NCBI GenBank assembly: GCA_017526785.1
Contig: JAFXQV010000027.1
Location: 1-64,000, forward strand
DNA length: 64,000 bases
Reading direction: 5' to 3'
DNA from: Oscillibacter sp.
GTDB lineage: Bacteria > Bacillota > Clostridia > Oscillospirales > Oscillospiraceae
This document shows, one piece after another, positions 8,868 through 16,542 of this stretch (positions are counted from its first letter, which is position 1; each line of letters begins with the position of its first letter). The translations under genes and the position numbers were made by a program. The notes under the pieces are model-generated. The model made no database searches. It was not told the DNA's origin and saw nothing but the letters and a program-made list of their open reading frames with translations.

Positions 8868-9068
8868 TCATCCCTCCTGTTGATTCCGCCCGTAGGCGTC
8901 GTCCACGGTGTAGTTTTGCAGTCTGCGGAAGGCGTCGAGTTCGTCACGGGCTTCTGTGGCGTGGGGGTTCGGACGCGTGCGGCGGTAGATTTGCCACCCG
9001 GCGAAGGCTCCCGCGCCGAACATCGCCAGACAGGCCAGCGCCCCGCAAAATCCGATTACAAAGTACAT
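8868..9068 (-). CDS. Small single-span membrane protein in phage module (66 aa)
   Basis: The product has one hydrophobic segment (residues ~3-24, VIGFCGALACLAMFGAGAFAGW) followed by a basic and polar tail. A good ribosome-binding site (AAAGGAGCGGAT) precedes ATG 9068. The stop lies within the ribosome-binding region of the portal gene, so the two are tightly packed. A holin-like or membrane-anchored packaging accessory role is possible, but the sequence does not decide it. It is probably real because of spacing, the ribosome-binding site and coupling. Confidence 0.55.
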   Translation of the reverse strand: MYFVIGFCGALACLAMFGAGAFAGWQIYRRTRPNPHATEARDELDAFRRLQNYTVDDAYGRNQQEG

Positions 9069-9086
9069 ATCCGCTCCTTTCGTTCG

Positions 9087-10556
9087 TTATCCGTATACGT
9101 TGTAACAGTCGCTGTCCGTCAGGGCGTCGCGGAAATCGTCGGCGGCATTGCGTTCGACTTCCTCCGGGGGCTTGGGAACCTCCCCGCTTTTGCCGAATAA
9201 CCAGTGCAGGGCTTGCGTGGAGCTGTCCACCATGTCGTCGTGACGCCCGGACGGGAACGCCGTCCACTGGTCGAGATACTCTTCCAGCCAGTGCGCCGAA
9301 CGCGGTAAAAAGACGTGTCCGCTCTCGATAGCCGGGGACGCGCCGTAGACGCGCGAACGCTTGTCGCCGCGCGGGTCGACGGGTACGCAGAACATCTCCC
9401 GCTGTAACACATCTAAAATAGCGCTTCCGTTGGCCTTGTCCTCGATGAGTACGGCGCGGGCGGCCGGGAAACGTTCCCGCACGTCCCGAATTACGGCCAG
9501 TGTCCCGACAAAGTCCAAGTGGCGGTTGACACATTCCAGCAGGTAGTAGCACTCGTCGCGGCGTCCCCAGACGGTCACGGCCACAAAGTCGTTGCGTTCG
9601 CCGCCCTTGAAAGCGGCGTCGACGCTGACGCAACAGGTACCGAACGCGTCCGGGGGCGCGTCGTAGAAGCGCCACCAGTCGCGCCGAATCAGGTTGCCGC
9701 GTTCGGCGCGGGGGCGGCACTGGTAGAGCGCAAGCCATGCGCGTTGTCCGCCCGAGGGGTCGTTCAGGTAGGCGTCGCGGAACTGTGCCAGCCACGCGGC
9801 GTCCTTGCCGAGTTCAGGGCAGAGCGCCTCCCCGGGCGCACGGCCTAACGGGTCGTTGTCCTCCGCCGCCACGGGCAGGCGTATCAGGCGGACATTGCTT
9901 TCGGTGCGGAGAATCCGCGCCGCCAAGTCGTCCTCGTGCCACGGCGTCATAATCACGATGACTTTCGCTCTGGCGGACAGGCGCGACTTCAGACTGTTGA
10001 GCCACTCGCCCCATAGCTTGTTCCGGTACGCGGGGCTGTCGGCCTCCTCCCGGTTCTTTACCGGGTCGTCGATAATCAGCAGGTCGGCGGCGTTTCCGGT
10101 GATGCCCGACAAAATGCCCCGGCTGATGAGGCGGCCGCGATGTCCGGCCAACTCGTACTCCGTGGCGCGGTTGACGCCGCCGAGTGTCACGCCGGAGAGT
10201 ACCGCGCCCCAGCGGCTGATTTTTTCGCGGTTACGCCGCGCGAAGCGTTCGGCACTCTCGTCGTTGTAGGACGCCAGTATGACGCGGGTTTCCGGCTCGC
10301 GGACGAGTACCCACGCGGGCAGGGCTTCCGTGACGGCCGCAGACTTCCCGTGTTGCGGGGGCGTCTCCAACAGCAGGATGTCGTAGGCGTTCCCGGTATC
10401 GGCTTCCAGAAACGCTTGAATCTCCCGCGCCAGAAACCCCGCCAGACGCGTGGGAATCCACGCCGCGCCGCCCGTGAGACGCAACCACGCGGCATAATTT
10501 CGCCGTGCCAGTTCGCGCCGCGCGAGTTCGGCGCGGATGATGTCGGCGGGTCTCAT
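9087..10556 (-). CDS. Phage terminase large subunit
   Basis: This is the DNA-packaging motor with an N-terminal ATPase and a C-terminal RNase H-like nuclease. The ATPase shows a Walker A variant PPQHGKS (about residue 67), then ILASYNDESAERFARRNRE, a Walker B LLIIDDP and a coupling motif IVIMTPWHEDD. The nuclease shows Asp-bearing SVDAAFKGGERNDF, LIEDKANGSAI and GRHDDMVDSSTQAL, the three acidic clusters of terminase nucleases. The length of 489 aa is normal. The start at 10556 overlaps the small-subunit stop by four bases (ATGA). Confidence 0.95.
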   Translation of the reverse strand: MRPADIIRAELARRELARRNYAAWLRLTGGAAWIPTRLAGFLAREIQAFLEADTGNAYDILLLETPPQHGKSAAVTEALPAWVLVREPETRVILASYNDESAERFARRNREKISRWGAVLSGVTLGGVNRATEYELAGHRGRLISRGILSGITGNAADLLIIDDPVKNREEADSPAYRNKLWGEWLNSLKSRLSARAKVIVIMTPWHEDDLAARILRTESNVRLIRLPVAAEDNDPLGRAPGEALCPELGKDAAWLAQFRDAYLNDPSGGQRAWLALYQCRPRAERGNLIRRDWWRFYDAPPDAFGTCCVSVDAAFKGGERNDFVAVTVWGRRDECYYLLECVNRHLDFVGTLAVIRDVRERFPAARAVLIEDKANGSAILDVLQREMFCVPVDPRGDKRSRVYGASPAIESGHVFLPRSAHWLEEYLDQWTAFPSGRHDDMVDSSTQALHWLFGKSGEVPKPPEEVERNAADDFRDALTDSDCYNVYG

Positions 10557-10972
10557 GACGGCTCCGCCTCCAGACGTGCCAGCATTGCGGAAAGCTCGAT
10601 GTCTGTGTAGCGGGACAAGTCCCCGTCCCCGTCGACGGGTTCCGGCGCGGGTTCCAGCGCGATTTCCCGGATGAGTTCAAAAGCCCGAATGACCGTCGCC
10701 CCGCCCTTTGGGAGACCTGTTTTCGGGTCTGGCTGTCCCCCGGTGGCCTCGATAATCAGCGCGTCGGCAATCCGGCGGCGGGTTTCGGGTTCGCGCAGAC
10801 GCTCCACGAGTTCCGGGCGCAAGTCCAGACGTTCCCCGACAATCGGGCGCAAGTTCGGACACTCCGCGCCAGCGGCCGGACACAAATCCGAAGCCTCCCC
10901 GGCGGCGGCCGGGCGTACGTCTGAACTCTCACCAGCGGCGGGGCGTACGTCCGAAGCCTCCCCGGCGGACAT
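10553..10972 (-). CDS. Putative terminase small subunit (139 aa)
   Basis: This is the first gene of the phage operon, with a strong AAGGAGGTG site before ATG 10972. Residues ~5-45 carry imperfect repeats of SDVRPAAGE, and a second motif (NLRPIVGERLDLRPE) extends the same pattern. The C-terminal part, RRRIADALIIEATGG and then GATVIRAFELIREIALE, is helical, consistent with the oligomerisation or DNA-binding part of small terminases. The identification rests on its position directly before the large subunit, its size and the four-base overlap. The repeat-rich N-terminus is unusual. Confidence 0.6.
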   Translation of the reverse strand: MSAGEASDVRPAAGESSDVRPAAAGEASDLCPAAGAECPNLRPIVGERLDLRPELVERLREPETRRRIADALIIEATGGQPDPKTGLPKGGATVIRAFELIREIALEPAPEPVDGDGDLSRYTDIELSAMLARLEAEPS

Positions 10973-10999
10973 ATGGCAACACCTCCTTTTTAAATAATA

Positions 11000-11054
11000 G
11001 AACGAACGTTCGATTCATGAGCAAAGAATAGCACATATGTTCTAACCCTGTCAA
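11000..11054 (-). promoter_or_regulatory. Phage-operon promoter with two SOS-box-like operators
   Basis: On the minus strand, a TTGACA -35 (11054-11049), an 18-base spacer and a TATTCT -10 (11030-11025) precede the terminase genes. A dyad GAACATATGTGC (11042-11031) fills the spacer and a perfect GAAC-N4-GTTC dyad (11011-11000) lies just after the expected start of transcription. GAAC-N4-GTTC is the LexA (DinR) recognition pattern in Gram-positive bacteria; the first box has one mismatch. A phage repressor with the same target shape is the alternative. Confidence 0.75.
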
Positions 11055-11541
11055 TCAGTGAATTGCACAAAAAATCGGCGCGTTTTTGTGAAAAACGCCT
11101 TTTACGTCTGGCCTCACGCTGTCCAGTCTCGACGCGGACAGCCAAATAGCAAACCAAAACACGGTAACAAGTTCGGAGACAATCGCCGTCCCCCGCACAA
11201 CGGGGGAAGCGCAAAGTCCGGCACAGGCCGTGTTGTCCTCAAAGGAAGATATTCACATCTGCTATAGAAAGGCCGTATTGAAAACACGGATTTGTAATGT
11301 CAACTTGTATATTATATCAGCGATAATTCCTCTCTGTTTTGCGCTATATGTGTAAATTTTCTGCAAATTTTTCGTGTTTTTCTGATTTGTTACTTTTCTA
11401 TCCCATGACTGAATCGTTACCGTGATTGCGACAAACAAGCCCTTTCCCCAACTCCGGGAGTGGGCGTTTTCCATGACAAGAGGGGTCTTTACCGGGGTCT
11501 TTTACGGGCTTTGTCGTCATAGAGTGACACGGGGTGATTGC
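11055..11541. other. Phage-host junction, no gene supported
   Basis: This ~490-base AT-richer gap separates the divergent phage and yqfC operons. It holds a hairpin at about 11078-11102 (GGCG(CG)TTTTT / AAAAACGCC) with T-runs on both sides, a short stem near 11189-11206 (CCCCCG / CGGGGG), and a direct repeat of GGGGTCTTT at 11482 and 11494. Short open frames on the minus strand (10990-11214, 11262-11474) lack ribosome-binding sites and recognisable sequence. No att core, integrase or tRNA is visible. Confidence 0.6.
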
Positions 11542-11838
11542 GTGCGGAAACAAAGAAAAGTCCGGGGCGGCGAACTGCTCGGCGCGGTGGCGGAACTCTT
11601 CGACCTCCCGGCGGACGTTATCGCGGGTCTGCCGCGTCTGGAAATGATTGGGAGCCGCCAACTGTACGTCGAACATCATTCGGGGATACTGTCCTACAGC
11701 GAAGAGCGCATAGACGCCAACACGCCCGTTGGGGTACTGCGAATCGGCGGACGCAATCTCACGCTGCTGGCCATGACCGGGGCGGAACTCCGCATAGGCG
11801 GCACAATTCTTACATTGGAGTGGGTCGGGCATGAATAA
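11542..11838 (+). CDS. yqfC: Sporulation protein YqfC
   Basis: This 98-residue YabP/YqfC-family protein works with YqfD in the sporulation mother cell. The start is GTG at 11542, reading VRKQRKVRGGELLGAVAEL, because that gives the family length (~93-100 aa) and follows a GGGGTG site. The frame is open further upstream, but those residues do not fit the family. The core LFDLPADVIAGLPRLEMIG and the later LRIGGRNLTLLAMTGAELRI match the family pattern of short beta strands. It overlaps yqfD by eight bases, the usual yqfC-yqfD coupling. No clear sigma-E promoter could be fixed by eye. Confidence 0.9.
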   Translation: MRKQRKVRGGELLGAVAELFDLPADVIAGLPRLEMIGSRQLYVEHHSGILSYSEERIDANTPVGVLRIGGRNLTLLAMTGAELRIGGTILTLEWVGHE

Positions 11839-13030
11839 CCGTCTAAGGGAACGCTTGCGCGGACAGGTTCGCGTGGAAATCGTCTGCGAACACCCGGAAC
11901 GGGTTTTGAATCTGTGCGGGGAAAGGGGTCTGCCGTTCCGGGACTTGCGGCGCGGCGAAAACGGCGCTCTGTTCATGACGCTCTCCCGCGGGGACTATAT
12001 CCGCCTGCGGGACGCGCTCAAAAACGTGGCGTGCGAAATCCGCCCGGTGCGGCAAGTCGGATTCCGGGCGGCGCTGTCGGCACTGGCACGGCGTCCGGCA
12101 CTGTGCGTGTTCGTGGTGCTTGTGCCGACGGCGCTTTTTTTGGGTTCGTTCTTCGTCTGGGACTACGACATACAGGGAAATGTGGCAGTCCCGGACGAGC
12201 GCATTTTGCGGGCGCTGGACAAACAGGGCGTCGGGCTGTGTTCGTTCGGTCTGTCGCTGGACAGCGAGGACATACGGAACCACGTCCTGCTGGACATCCC
12301 GGAACTGGAATGGATATCGGTCAACGTGTCGGGCTACCGCGCGCATGTGCAAGTCCGGGAGCGGACGCCGCCGCCGGAGGCCGTGGACACGACGACGCCC
12401 GCGAACGTTGTCGCGCGGCGGGACGGGCTTATACTGTCGGTGTCGGCGCTGGACGGGAAAGCGGCCGTCGTGCCGGGGGTGTCGGTGACGGCGGGGGACT
12501 TGCTCATCAGCGGCACGGAGAACTTGGAGACGACCGGGAAAACGCGTGTCATGCCGGGGCGGGGTTCCGTGCGCGCGCGGACTTGGCACAAACTCACGAC
12601 CACATTGCCGCTGCAGTCCGCCGAAAAGCGCTTCACGGGGGAACAGTACGTGAATTTGTCCATAATTTTCGGCACGCGCCGCGTAAAATTCTTTCGGAAT
12701 CGGGGTCATTTGGGGTTGGAACCGGAGGCGAACTGTGATAAAATAACGCGGAGAGCCGCGCTGTCCGTGTTCGGACTGCCCCTGCCGTTGACGCTTGTCC
12801 GGGAGTGTTACCGGGTATACGAGGCGGTACCCGTGGAGTTAAGCGCGGAGGAGGCACGACGCCGGGGGGAATCGGCCTTGCAAGACCAGTTGAAAACGGA
12901 GGTTTCGCCCTACGGCGAAATCCGTTCGACGCTCTGCGGGGTTCGTACGCGCGGCGACACGCTGGAAGTCACGCTGTCCGCCGAGTGCGCGGAGGAAATC
13001 GGCGAACGTGTCCCGATTTACACCAACTGA
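11831..13030 (+). CDS. yqfD: Sporulation protein YqfD
   Basis: YqfD is a membrane-anchored sporulation protein of the mother cell whose loss blocks sporulation in Bacillus. The 399-residue product has a soluble N-terminal domain (~1-80), a single transmembrane segment at about 92-113 (ALCVFVVLVPTALFLGSFFVW) and a large extracytoplasmic region. That region contains a POTRA-like stretch (IQGNVAVPDERILRALDKQG, then LDIPELEWISVNVSG) and a C-terminal alpha/beta domain. Length matches family members. It overlaps yqfC and is followed by phoH after 18 bases, the conserved Firmicutes order. Confidence 0.92.
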   Translation: MNNRLRERLRGQVRVEIVCEHPERVLNLCGERGLPFRDLRRGENGALFMTLSRGDYIRLRDALKNVACEIRPVRQVGFRAALSALARRPALCVFVVLVPTALFLGSFFVWDYDIQGNVAVPDERILRALDKQGVGLCSFGLSLDSEDIRNHVLLDIPELEWISVNVSGYRAHVQVRERTPPPEAVDTTTPANVVARRDGLILSVSALDGKAAVVPGVSVTAGDLLISGTENLETTGKTRVMPGRGSVRARTWHKLTTTLPLQSAEKRFTGEQYVNLSIIFGTRRVKFFRNRGHLGLEPEANCDKITRRAALSVFGLPLPLTLVRECYRVYEAVPVELSAEEARRRGESALQDQLKTEVSPYGEIRSTLCGVRTRGDTLEVTLSAECAEEIGERVPIYTN

Positions 13031-13048
13031 ACAGGAAGTGACAAGAAT

Positions 13049-14062
13049 TTGGAACAGAAAATCAGCATGGAACGTCTGGAACAGGCTGTAAATTTGTTTG
13101 GCTCGTTTGACGAGAACATCCGCCTTTTGGAACACGAATTTTCCGTGACGGTGGTCAGCCGTGACGGAGAGTTACGCGTCAGCGGAGACCCCGAAAACGT
13201 CATGATGGCCTGCAAGGCGGTGGAGGGCTTGCTTTCGCTGTCGGCGCGGGGCGAGGCTATCGGGGAACAGAACGTACGCTACGTTTGTTCGCTGGTACGC
13301 GCCGGGAAGGGCGACAAAATCGCGGAGTTGTCGTCTGACGTACTCTGCGTGTCGGCGAAGGGACGCCCCGTCAAGCCCAAAACGCTCGGACAGGAGGCCT
13401 ATATTCGTTCCGTGCTGAAAAATACGGTGACAATCGGCGTCGGCCCCGCCGGAACCGGGAAAACGTATTTGGCGGTGGCGGCGGCCGTGGCGGCGTTCCG
13501 TGACCGTCAGGTGAACCGCATTATTCTGACGCGTCCGGCGGTCGAGGCCGGGGAACGTCTCGGATTTTTGCCCGGAGACCTGCAAAGCAAAGTAGACCCG
13601 TATTTACGGCCGCTGTACGACGCGCTCTTTGACCTGCTGGGCGCGGAGACCTACCAGAAGTACGTGGAGCGCGGGAGTATCGAAGTCGCGCCGCTGGCCT
13701 ACATGCGCGGGCGCACACTCGACGACAGTTTCATTATTCTGGACGAGGCGCAGAACACAAGCCGCGAACAGATGAAGATGTTTTTGACGCGCCTTGGGTT
13801 CGGGTCGAAAATCGTCATCACGGGCGACGCCACACAGATTGACTTACCGGAGGGGAAACTGTCCGGCTTAAAAGAGGCTATGCGCGTTCTCAAAAACGTG
13901 GAGGGTATCGGAATCTGCGAGTTGACGGACGCCGACGTAGTGCGCCACGTCATGGTACAAAGAATCGTGCAGGCGTACGCGGAGTACGAGAAGCGCCACG
14001 GCGCGGAACTCCCGCATACCGTCCGGGGCGTACACCGTACGGCGGCAAGGGGGCGGCGCTAA
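13049..14062 (+). CDS. phoH: PhoH-like ATPase (PhoL type)
   Basis: This is a cytoplasmic P-loop NTPase linked to RNA metabolism and usually adjacent to ybeY. It starts at a TTG codon (13049), eight bases after AGGAAGTG; the next ATG (13067) has no ribosome-binding site. An N-terminal KH-like region (~1-110) leads to Walker A GPAGTGKTYLAVA at about residue 132 and Walker B FIILDEAQNT at about 228. A sensor-type GDATQIDLPEG follows. Length 337 is typical (~320-350). It overlaps ybeY by one base. Confidence 0.93.
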   Translation: MEQKISMERLEQAVNLFGSFDENIRLLEHEFSVTVVSRDGELRVSGDPENVMMACKAVEGLLSLSARGEAIGEQNVRYVCSLVRAGKGDKIAELSSDVLCVSAKGRPVKPKTLGQEAYIRSVLKNTVTIGVGPAGTGKTYLAVAAAVAAFRDRQVNRIILTRPAVEAGERLGFLPGDLQSKVDPYLRPLYDALFDLLGAETYQKYVERGSIEVAPLAYMRGRTLDDSFIILDEAQNTSREQMKMFLTRLGFGSKIVITGDATQIDLPEGKLSGLKEAMRVLKNVEGIGICELTDADVVRHVMVQRIVQAYAEYEKRHGAELPHTVRGVHRTAARGRR

Positions 14063-14562
14063 TGGCGAAACGCCACTTGATTTCCGTCCGGGCGACAGTC
14101 CCCGGCATGGACGACGGCATACGCGCCTTTATCCGGAAAGTCATCCGTACGGCGCTGGCGGCGGAGGGCGTGACGTTTCCCTGTGAAATCAGCGTGCTTC
14201 TGACTTCCGACAGCGGCATACAGGATATCAACCGCGAACAGAGAAATATTGACGCGCCGACGGACGTGCTAAGTTTTCCGATGTTCGACCTGACGCCGGG
14301 CGAACTGCCGGACGCGTCCGCCGACGCCGACCCGGAAACGGGCTGTGTGCCGCTCGGCGACATGGTCATATCTATGGAACGTGTCGCGGCGCAAGCGAAG
14401 GAGTACGGACACTCCAACCGCCGGGAGTTGTCGTATCTGGTCGTACACTCGATTCTGCACTTGTTAGGATACGACCACATGGACGAGGGCGCGCAAAAGG
14501 CGCAAATGCGCGAACGCGAAGAGGCGATTTTGTCCGAACTCGGACAGACCCGCAAGAAGTAA
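14062..14562 (+). CDS. ybeY: rRNA maturation endoribonuclease YbeY
   Basis: YbeY is a zinc-dependent single-strand RNase for 16S rRNA 3' processing and ribosome quality control. The signature HSILHLLGYDH near residue 132 gives the three zinc-binding histidines (H-x3-H-x5-H). Upstream NREQRNIDAPTDVLSFPMFD is the family's other conserved block. Length 166 is normal. It is coupled to phoH by a one-base overlap (TAATG). In related genomes dgkA, cdd and era usually follow; here an antitoxin and an HsdS gene come next. Confidence 0.95.
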   Translation: MAKRHLISVRATVPGMDDGIRAFIRKVIRTALAAEGVTFPCEISVLLTSDSGIQDINREQRNIDAPTDVLSFPMFDLTPGELPDASADADPETGCVPLGDMVISMERVAAQAKEYGHSNRRELSYLVVHSILHLLGYDHMDEGAQKAQMREREEAILSELGQTRKK

Positions 14563-14639
14563 TGCCCCAAAAACCGCCTGCAAAGTATAAGTTGTGTATG
14601 ATGGCGGAGGTCAAAGCGCGTGAAAGGAGACGACAATTT

Positions 14640-14843
14640 ATGAAAAGCGTCAACGTGACATTTCAGGTAGATGAGGACGTGAAAAACGCGGCGGACGCGC
14701 TGTTTAATGACTTGGGGATGAGCCTTTCTATGGCGTTGAATCTGTTTCTCCGGCAGTCCGTCAGAGAGCGGGGGCTTCCCTTTATGGTCAGCGCGGACAC
14801 GCCGAATGCGGTCACGCTTGCGGCGATGGACGCGGCGGAGTAA
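14640..14843 (+). CDS. Orphan RelB/DinJ-family antitoxin
   Basis: This 67-residue protein begins MKSVNVTFQVDEDVKNAADA, a ribbon-helix-helix start typical of DinJ/RelB antitoxins. LFNDLGMSLSMALNLFLRQSV follows; it is the conserved second helix pair with the NLFLRQ motif that ends the DNA-binding domain. A short C-terminal toxin-binding tail completes it. ATG 14640 follows GAAAGGAGACGACAATTT. No RelE/YafQ-type toxin lies on either side: the next gene is hsdS, 35 bases downstream. It may act as a lone transcriptional regulator or control the HsdS gene. Confidence 0.88.
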   Translation: MKSVNVTFQVDEDVKNAADALFNDLGMSLSMALNLFLRQSVRERGLPFMVSADTPNAVTLAAMDAAE

Positions 14844-14877
14844 CGGGCGGTGCAATTCGGATAACGGGCGGTGCAAT
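14841..14877 (+). repeat. Direct repeat between antitoxin and hsdS
   Basis: TAACGGGCGGTGCAAT occurs at 14841-14856 and again at 14862-14877, a 21-bp period or about two helical turns. The first copy includes the antitoxin stop codon and the second ends just before the hsdS ATG. Helical phasing would suit a dimeric ribbon-helix-helix regulator, but a local duplication is just as possible. Confidence 0.75.
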
Positions 14878-16152
14878 ATGGCGAAAAAAACAAAACCGGA
14901 AACGGCGTCCGTTGTTGTCCCGGAAGCGGAACAGCCCTATCAAATCCCAGACAATTGGCGGTGGGTATACGCTTCCAAAGTGTTTGCCATTGAATATGGG
15001 AAAGGATTATCTATTAAGGAACTTTTAGAGGATGGCTTTCCAGTATTCGGCGCAAACGGACATATTGGATACTTTCGGGAGTATATGTTTGAAACCCCCC
15101 AAGCGCTTATGAGTTGCAGAGGCGCTTATAGCGGAGTGATGAACATCTCGACGCCTAAAGCGTATGTAACAAATAACTCCCTTATCATCCAAGGAATTTA
15201 TTTCAGTATGTCCCCGCAATTTATCCGTTTTTTGTTCGACGCCTTAGACAAAAGAAAATTAATTTCTGGGTCTGCACAACCACAAGTGACAGTACAAGCG
15301 TTTAAGCGTTATCCTATCCCGCTTCCGCCGCTTGCGGAACAACAGCGCATTGTAGACCGTATCGAAAACCTGTTCACCGCGCTGGATGAAGTCCGGGAAC
15401 GGGTGCAAGCGGCGCTGGACGGTCTGGAATTGTACCGGGGCGCGGTTCTGCGGGAAGCGTTCAACGGAACGCTGACGGCGGAATGGAGACAGGAAAACGG
15501 GCTTGACATAAGCTCTTGGCGAACGCAAACGCTGAAAGAATGCTGTAAAATAAGCTCCGGCGGCACTCCGTCCAGAAAAAAGCCGGAATATTACAAAGGG
15601 AATATCCCGTGGATAAAGACCGGGGAAATTGACTGGAATGAAATAGCCAACGCCGATGAGTACATTACCGAATCAGCGGTGGCGGACAGTTCCGCAAAGT
15701 TAAACCCGGCGGGGGCGGTTCTGGTGGCAATGTACGGAATGGGGCTGACGCGGGGACGGGCGGCGATATTGAAAGTCCCGGCGGCTACAAATCAGGCGGT
15801 ATGTGTCTTACAGCCGAATAGCGACGTATTAAACTGGTACTTGTTTTATTATTTTATGCGTAACTATTGGCAAATCCGCGCTCAGGCGGTGGGAGGCAAC
15901 CAACTGAATTTAAGCGGGAAAATTATTAGTCAACTCCAAATAAGCATTCCCACATTAGATGAACAGCGAAAAATTGTCGATACGCTTCACAGTCTCCTGA
16001 AAAGGGCGCGGGAAGTAAAGGAAACGGCGGAAACCGTGTTAGGACAAATTGAACAGATGAAAAAAATCATCCTTGCGCGGGCGTTCCGGGGCGAACTGGG
16101 GACAAATGACCCGTCAGAGGAAAGCCCGGACTTTGCCCTAACGGCGCGATAA
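14878..16152 (+). CDS. hsdS: Orphan type I restriction-modification specificity subunit
   Basis: HsdS gives sequence specificity to type I methyltransferase/restriction complexes. Two target-recognition domains are visible: residues ~15-145, then a conserved helical spacer LPPLAEQQRIVDRIENLF at about 147 and LYRGAVLREAFNGTLT; and ~215-355, followed by the second spacer LDEQRKIVDTLHSLL at about 359 and ILARAFRGEL near the end. This is the intact two-half architecture (424 aa). ATG 14878 is chosen because longer starts read into the antitoxin gene. The gene is visibly AT-richer than its neighbours, suggesting transfer. No hsdM or hsdR is in the window. Confidence 0.93.
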   Translation: MAKKTKPETASVVVPEAEQPYQIPDNWRWVYASKVFAIEYGKGLSIKELLEDGFPVFGANGHIGYFREYMFETPQALMSCRGAYSGVMNISTPKAYVTNNSLIIQGIYFSMSPQFIRFLFDALDKRKLISGSAQPQVTVQAFKRYPIPLPPLAEQQRIVDRIENLFTALDEVRERVQAALDGLELYRGAVLREAFNGTLTAEWRQENGLDISSWRTQTLKECCKISSGGTPSRKKPEYYKGNIPWIKTGEIDWNEIANADEYITESAVADSSAKLNPAGAVLVAMYGMGLTRGRAAILKVPAATNQAVCVLQPNSDVLNWYLFYYFMRNYWQIRAQAVGGNQLNLSGKIISQLQISIPTLDEQRKIVDTLHSLLKRAREVKETAETVLGQIEQMKKIILARAFRGELGTNDPSEESPDFALTAR

Positions 16153-16203
16153 ACTGTAACGCCCCGTCCGCGCCCGTCATAGGATGGGGCGAGGTGACAG
16201 AAC

Positions 16204-16527
16204 ATGACGGCTTTTCAGGATGGACTTTTCGCATTTTTCGCGGCGGTGGGCGTGGTGACGCTGGTATGGCTTGCGGCGGGGGCGTGTCTGCACGCCGGAC
16301 GGCCGATTATTCCGGACTTGTGCTTGGTGCTGTCCCTGCGCGGCGACGCCCCCGCCATGGAACAGGACGTACGCGAGATACGGCGCGTACTGCGACAGCT
16401 TCCGGCGTCGCGGCTGATTCTGGCCGACTGCGGGCTGTCCGACGACGCCAGACGTTTGGCGGAATACTTGGCGAACCGCGAGGAGGGCGCGGAACTCATT
16501 CCGGCGGAACAGTTCCGCTTGCGCTGA
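16204..16527 (+). CDS. Small membrane-anchored protein upstream of recD2 (107 aa)
   Basis: One transmembrane segment (residues ~8-30, LFAFFAAVGVVTLVWLAAGACL) is followed by a cytoplasmic-type domain. That domain has an alternating strand/helix pattern: LCLVLSLRGDAPAMEQDVREI, then SRLILADCGLSDDARRLAEYL. ATG 16204 follows GGGGCGAGGTGA. It ends 15 bases before recD2, so co-transcription is likely. I do not recognise a named family; the alpha/beta soluble part resembles a minimal Rossmann-like half, which is only an impression. Confidence 0.7.
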   Translation: MTAFQDGLFAFFAAVGVVTLVWLAAGACLHAGRPIIPDLCLVLSLRGDAPAMEQDVREIRRVLRQLPASRLILADCGLSDDARRLAEYLANREEGAELIPAEQFRLR

Positions 16528-16542
16528 CAGAGAGGACTACAC

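Noticed and set aside
10990..11214. Small minus-strand gene before the terminase genes
   Set aside because: It overlaps the promoter and operator region, has no ribosome-binding site and no recognisable sequence.
11262..11474. Small minus-strand gene in the phage-yqfC gap
   Set aside because: No ribosome-binding site, AT-rich intergenic composition and no protein-like features.
11055..11541. Attachment site or insertion sequence at the phage-host border
   Set aside because: No direct repeat of att type, no transposase and no terminal inverted repeats could be seen; the other end of the element is outside the window.
14562..14639. Longer antitoxin start at 14562
   Set aside because: The extra 26 residues do not fit DinJ, and a strong ribosome-binding site directly precedes 14640.
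14844..16152. A complete type I restriction system or a RelE toxin
   Set aside because: No HsdM, HsdR or toxin reading frame exists on either strand around the pair.
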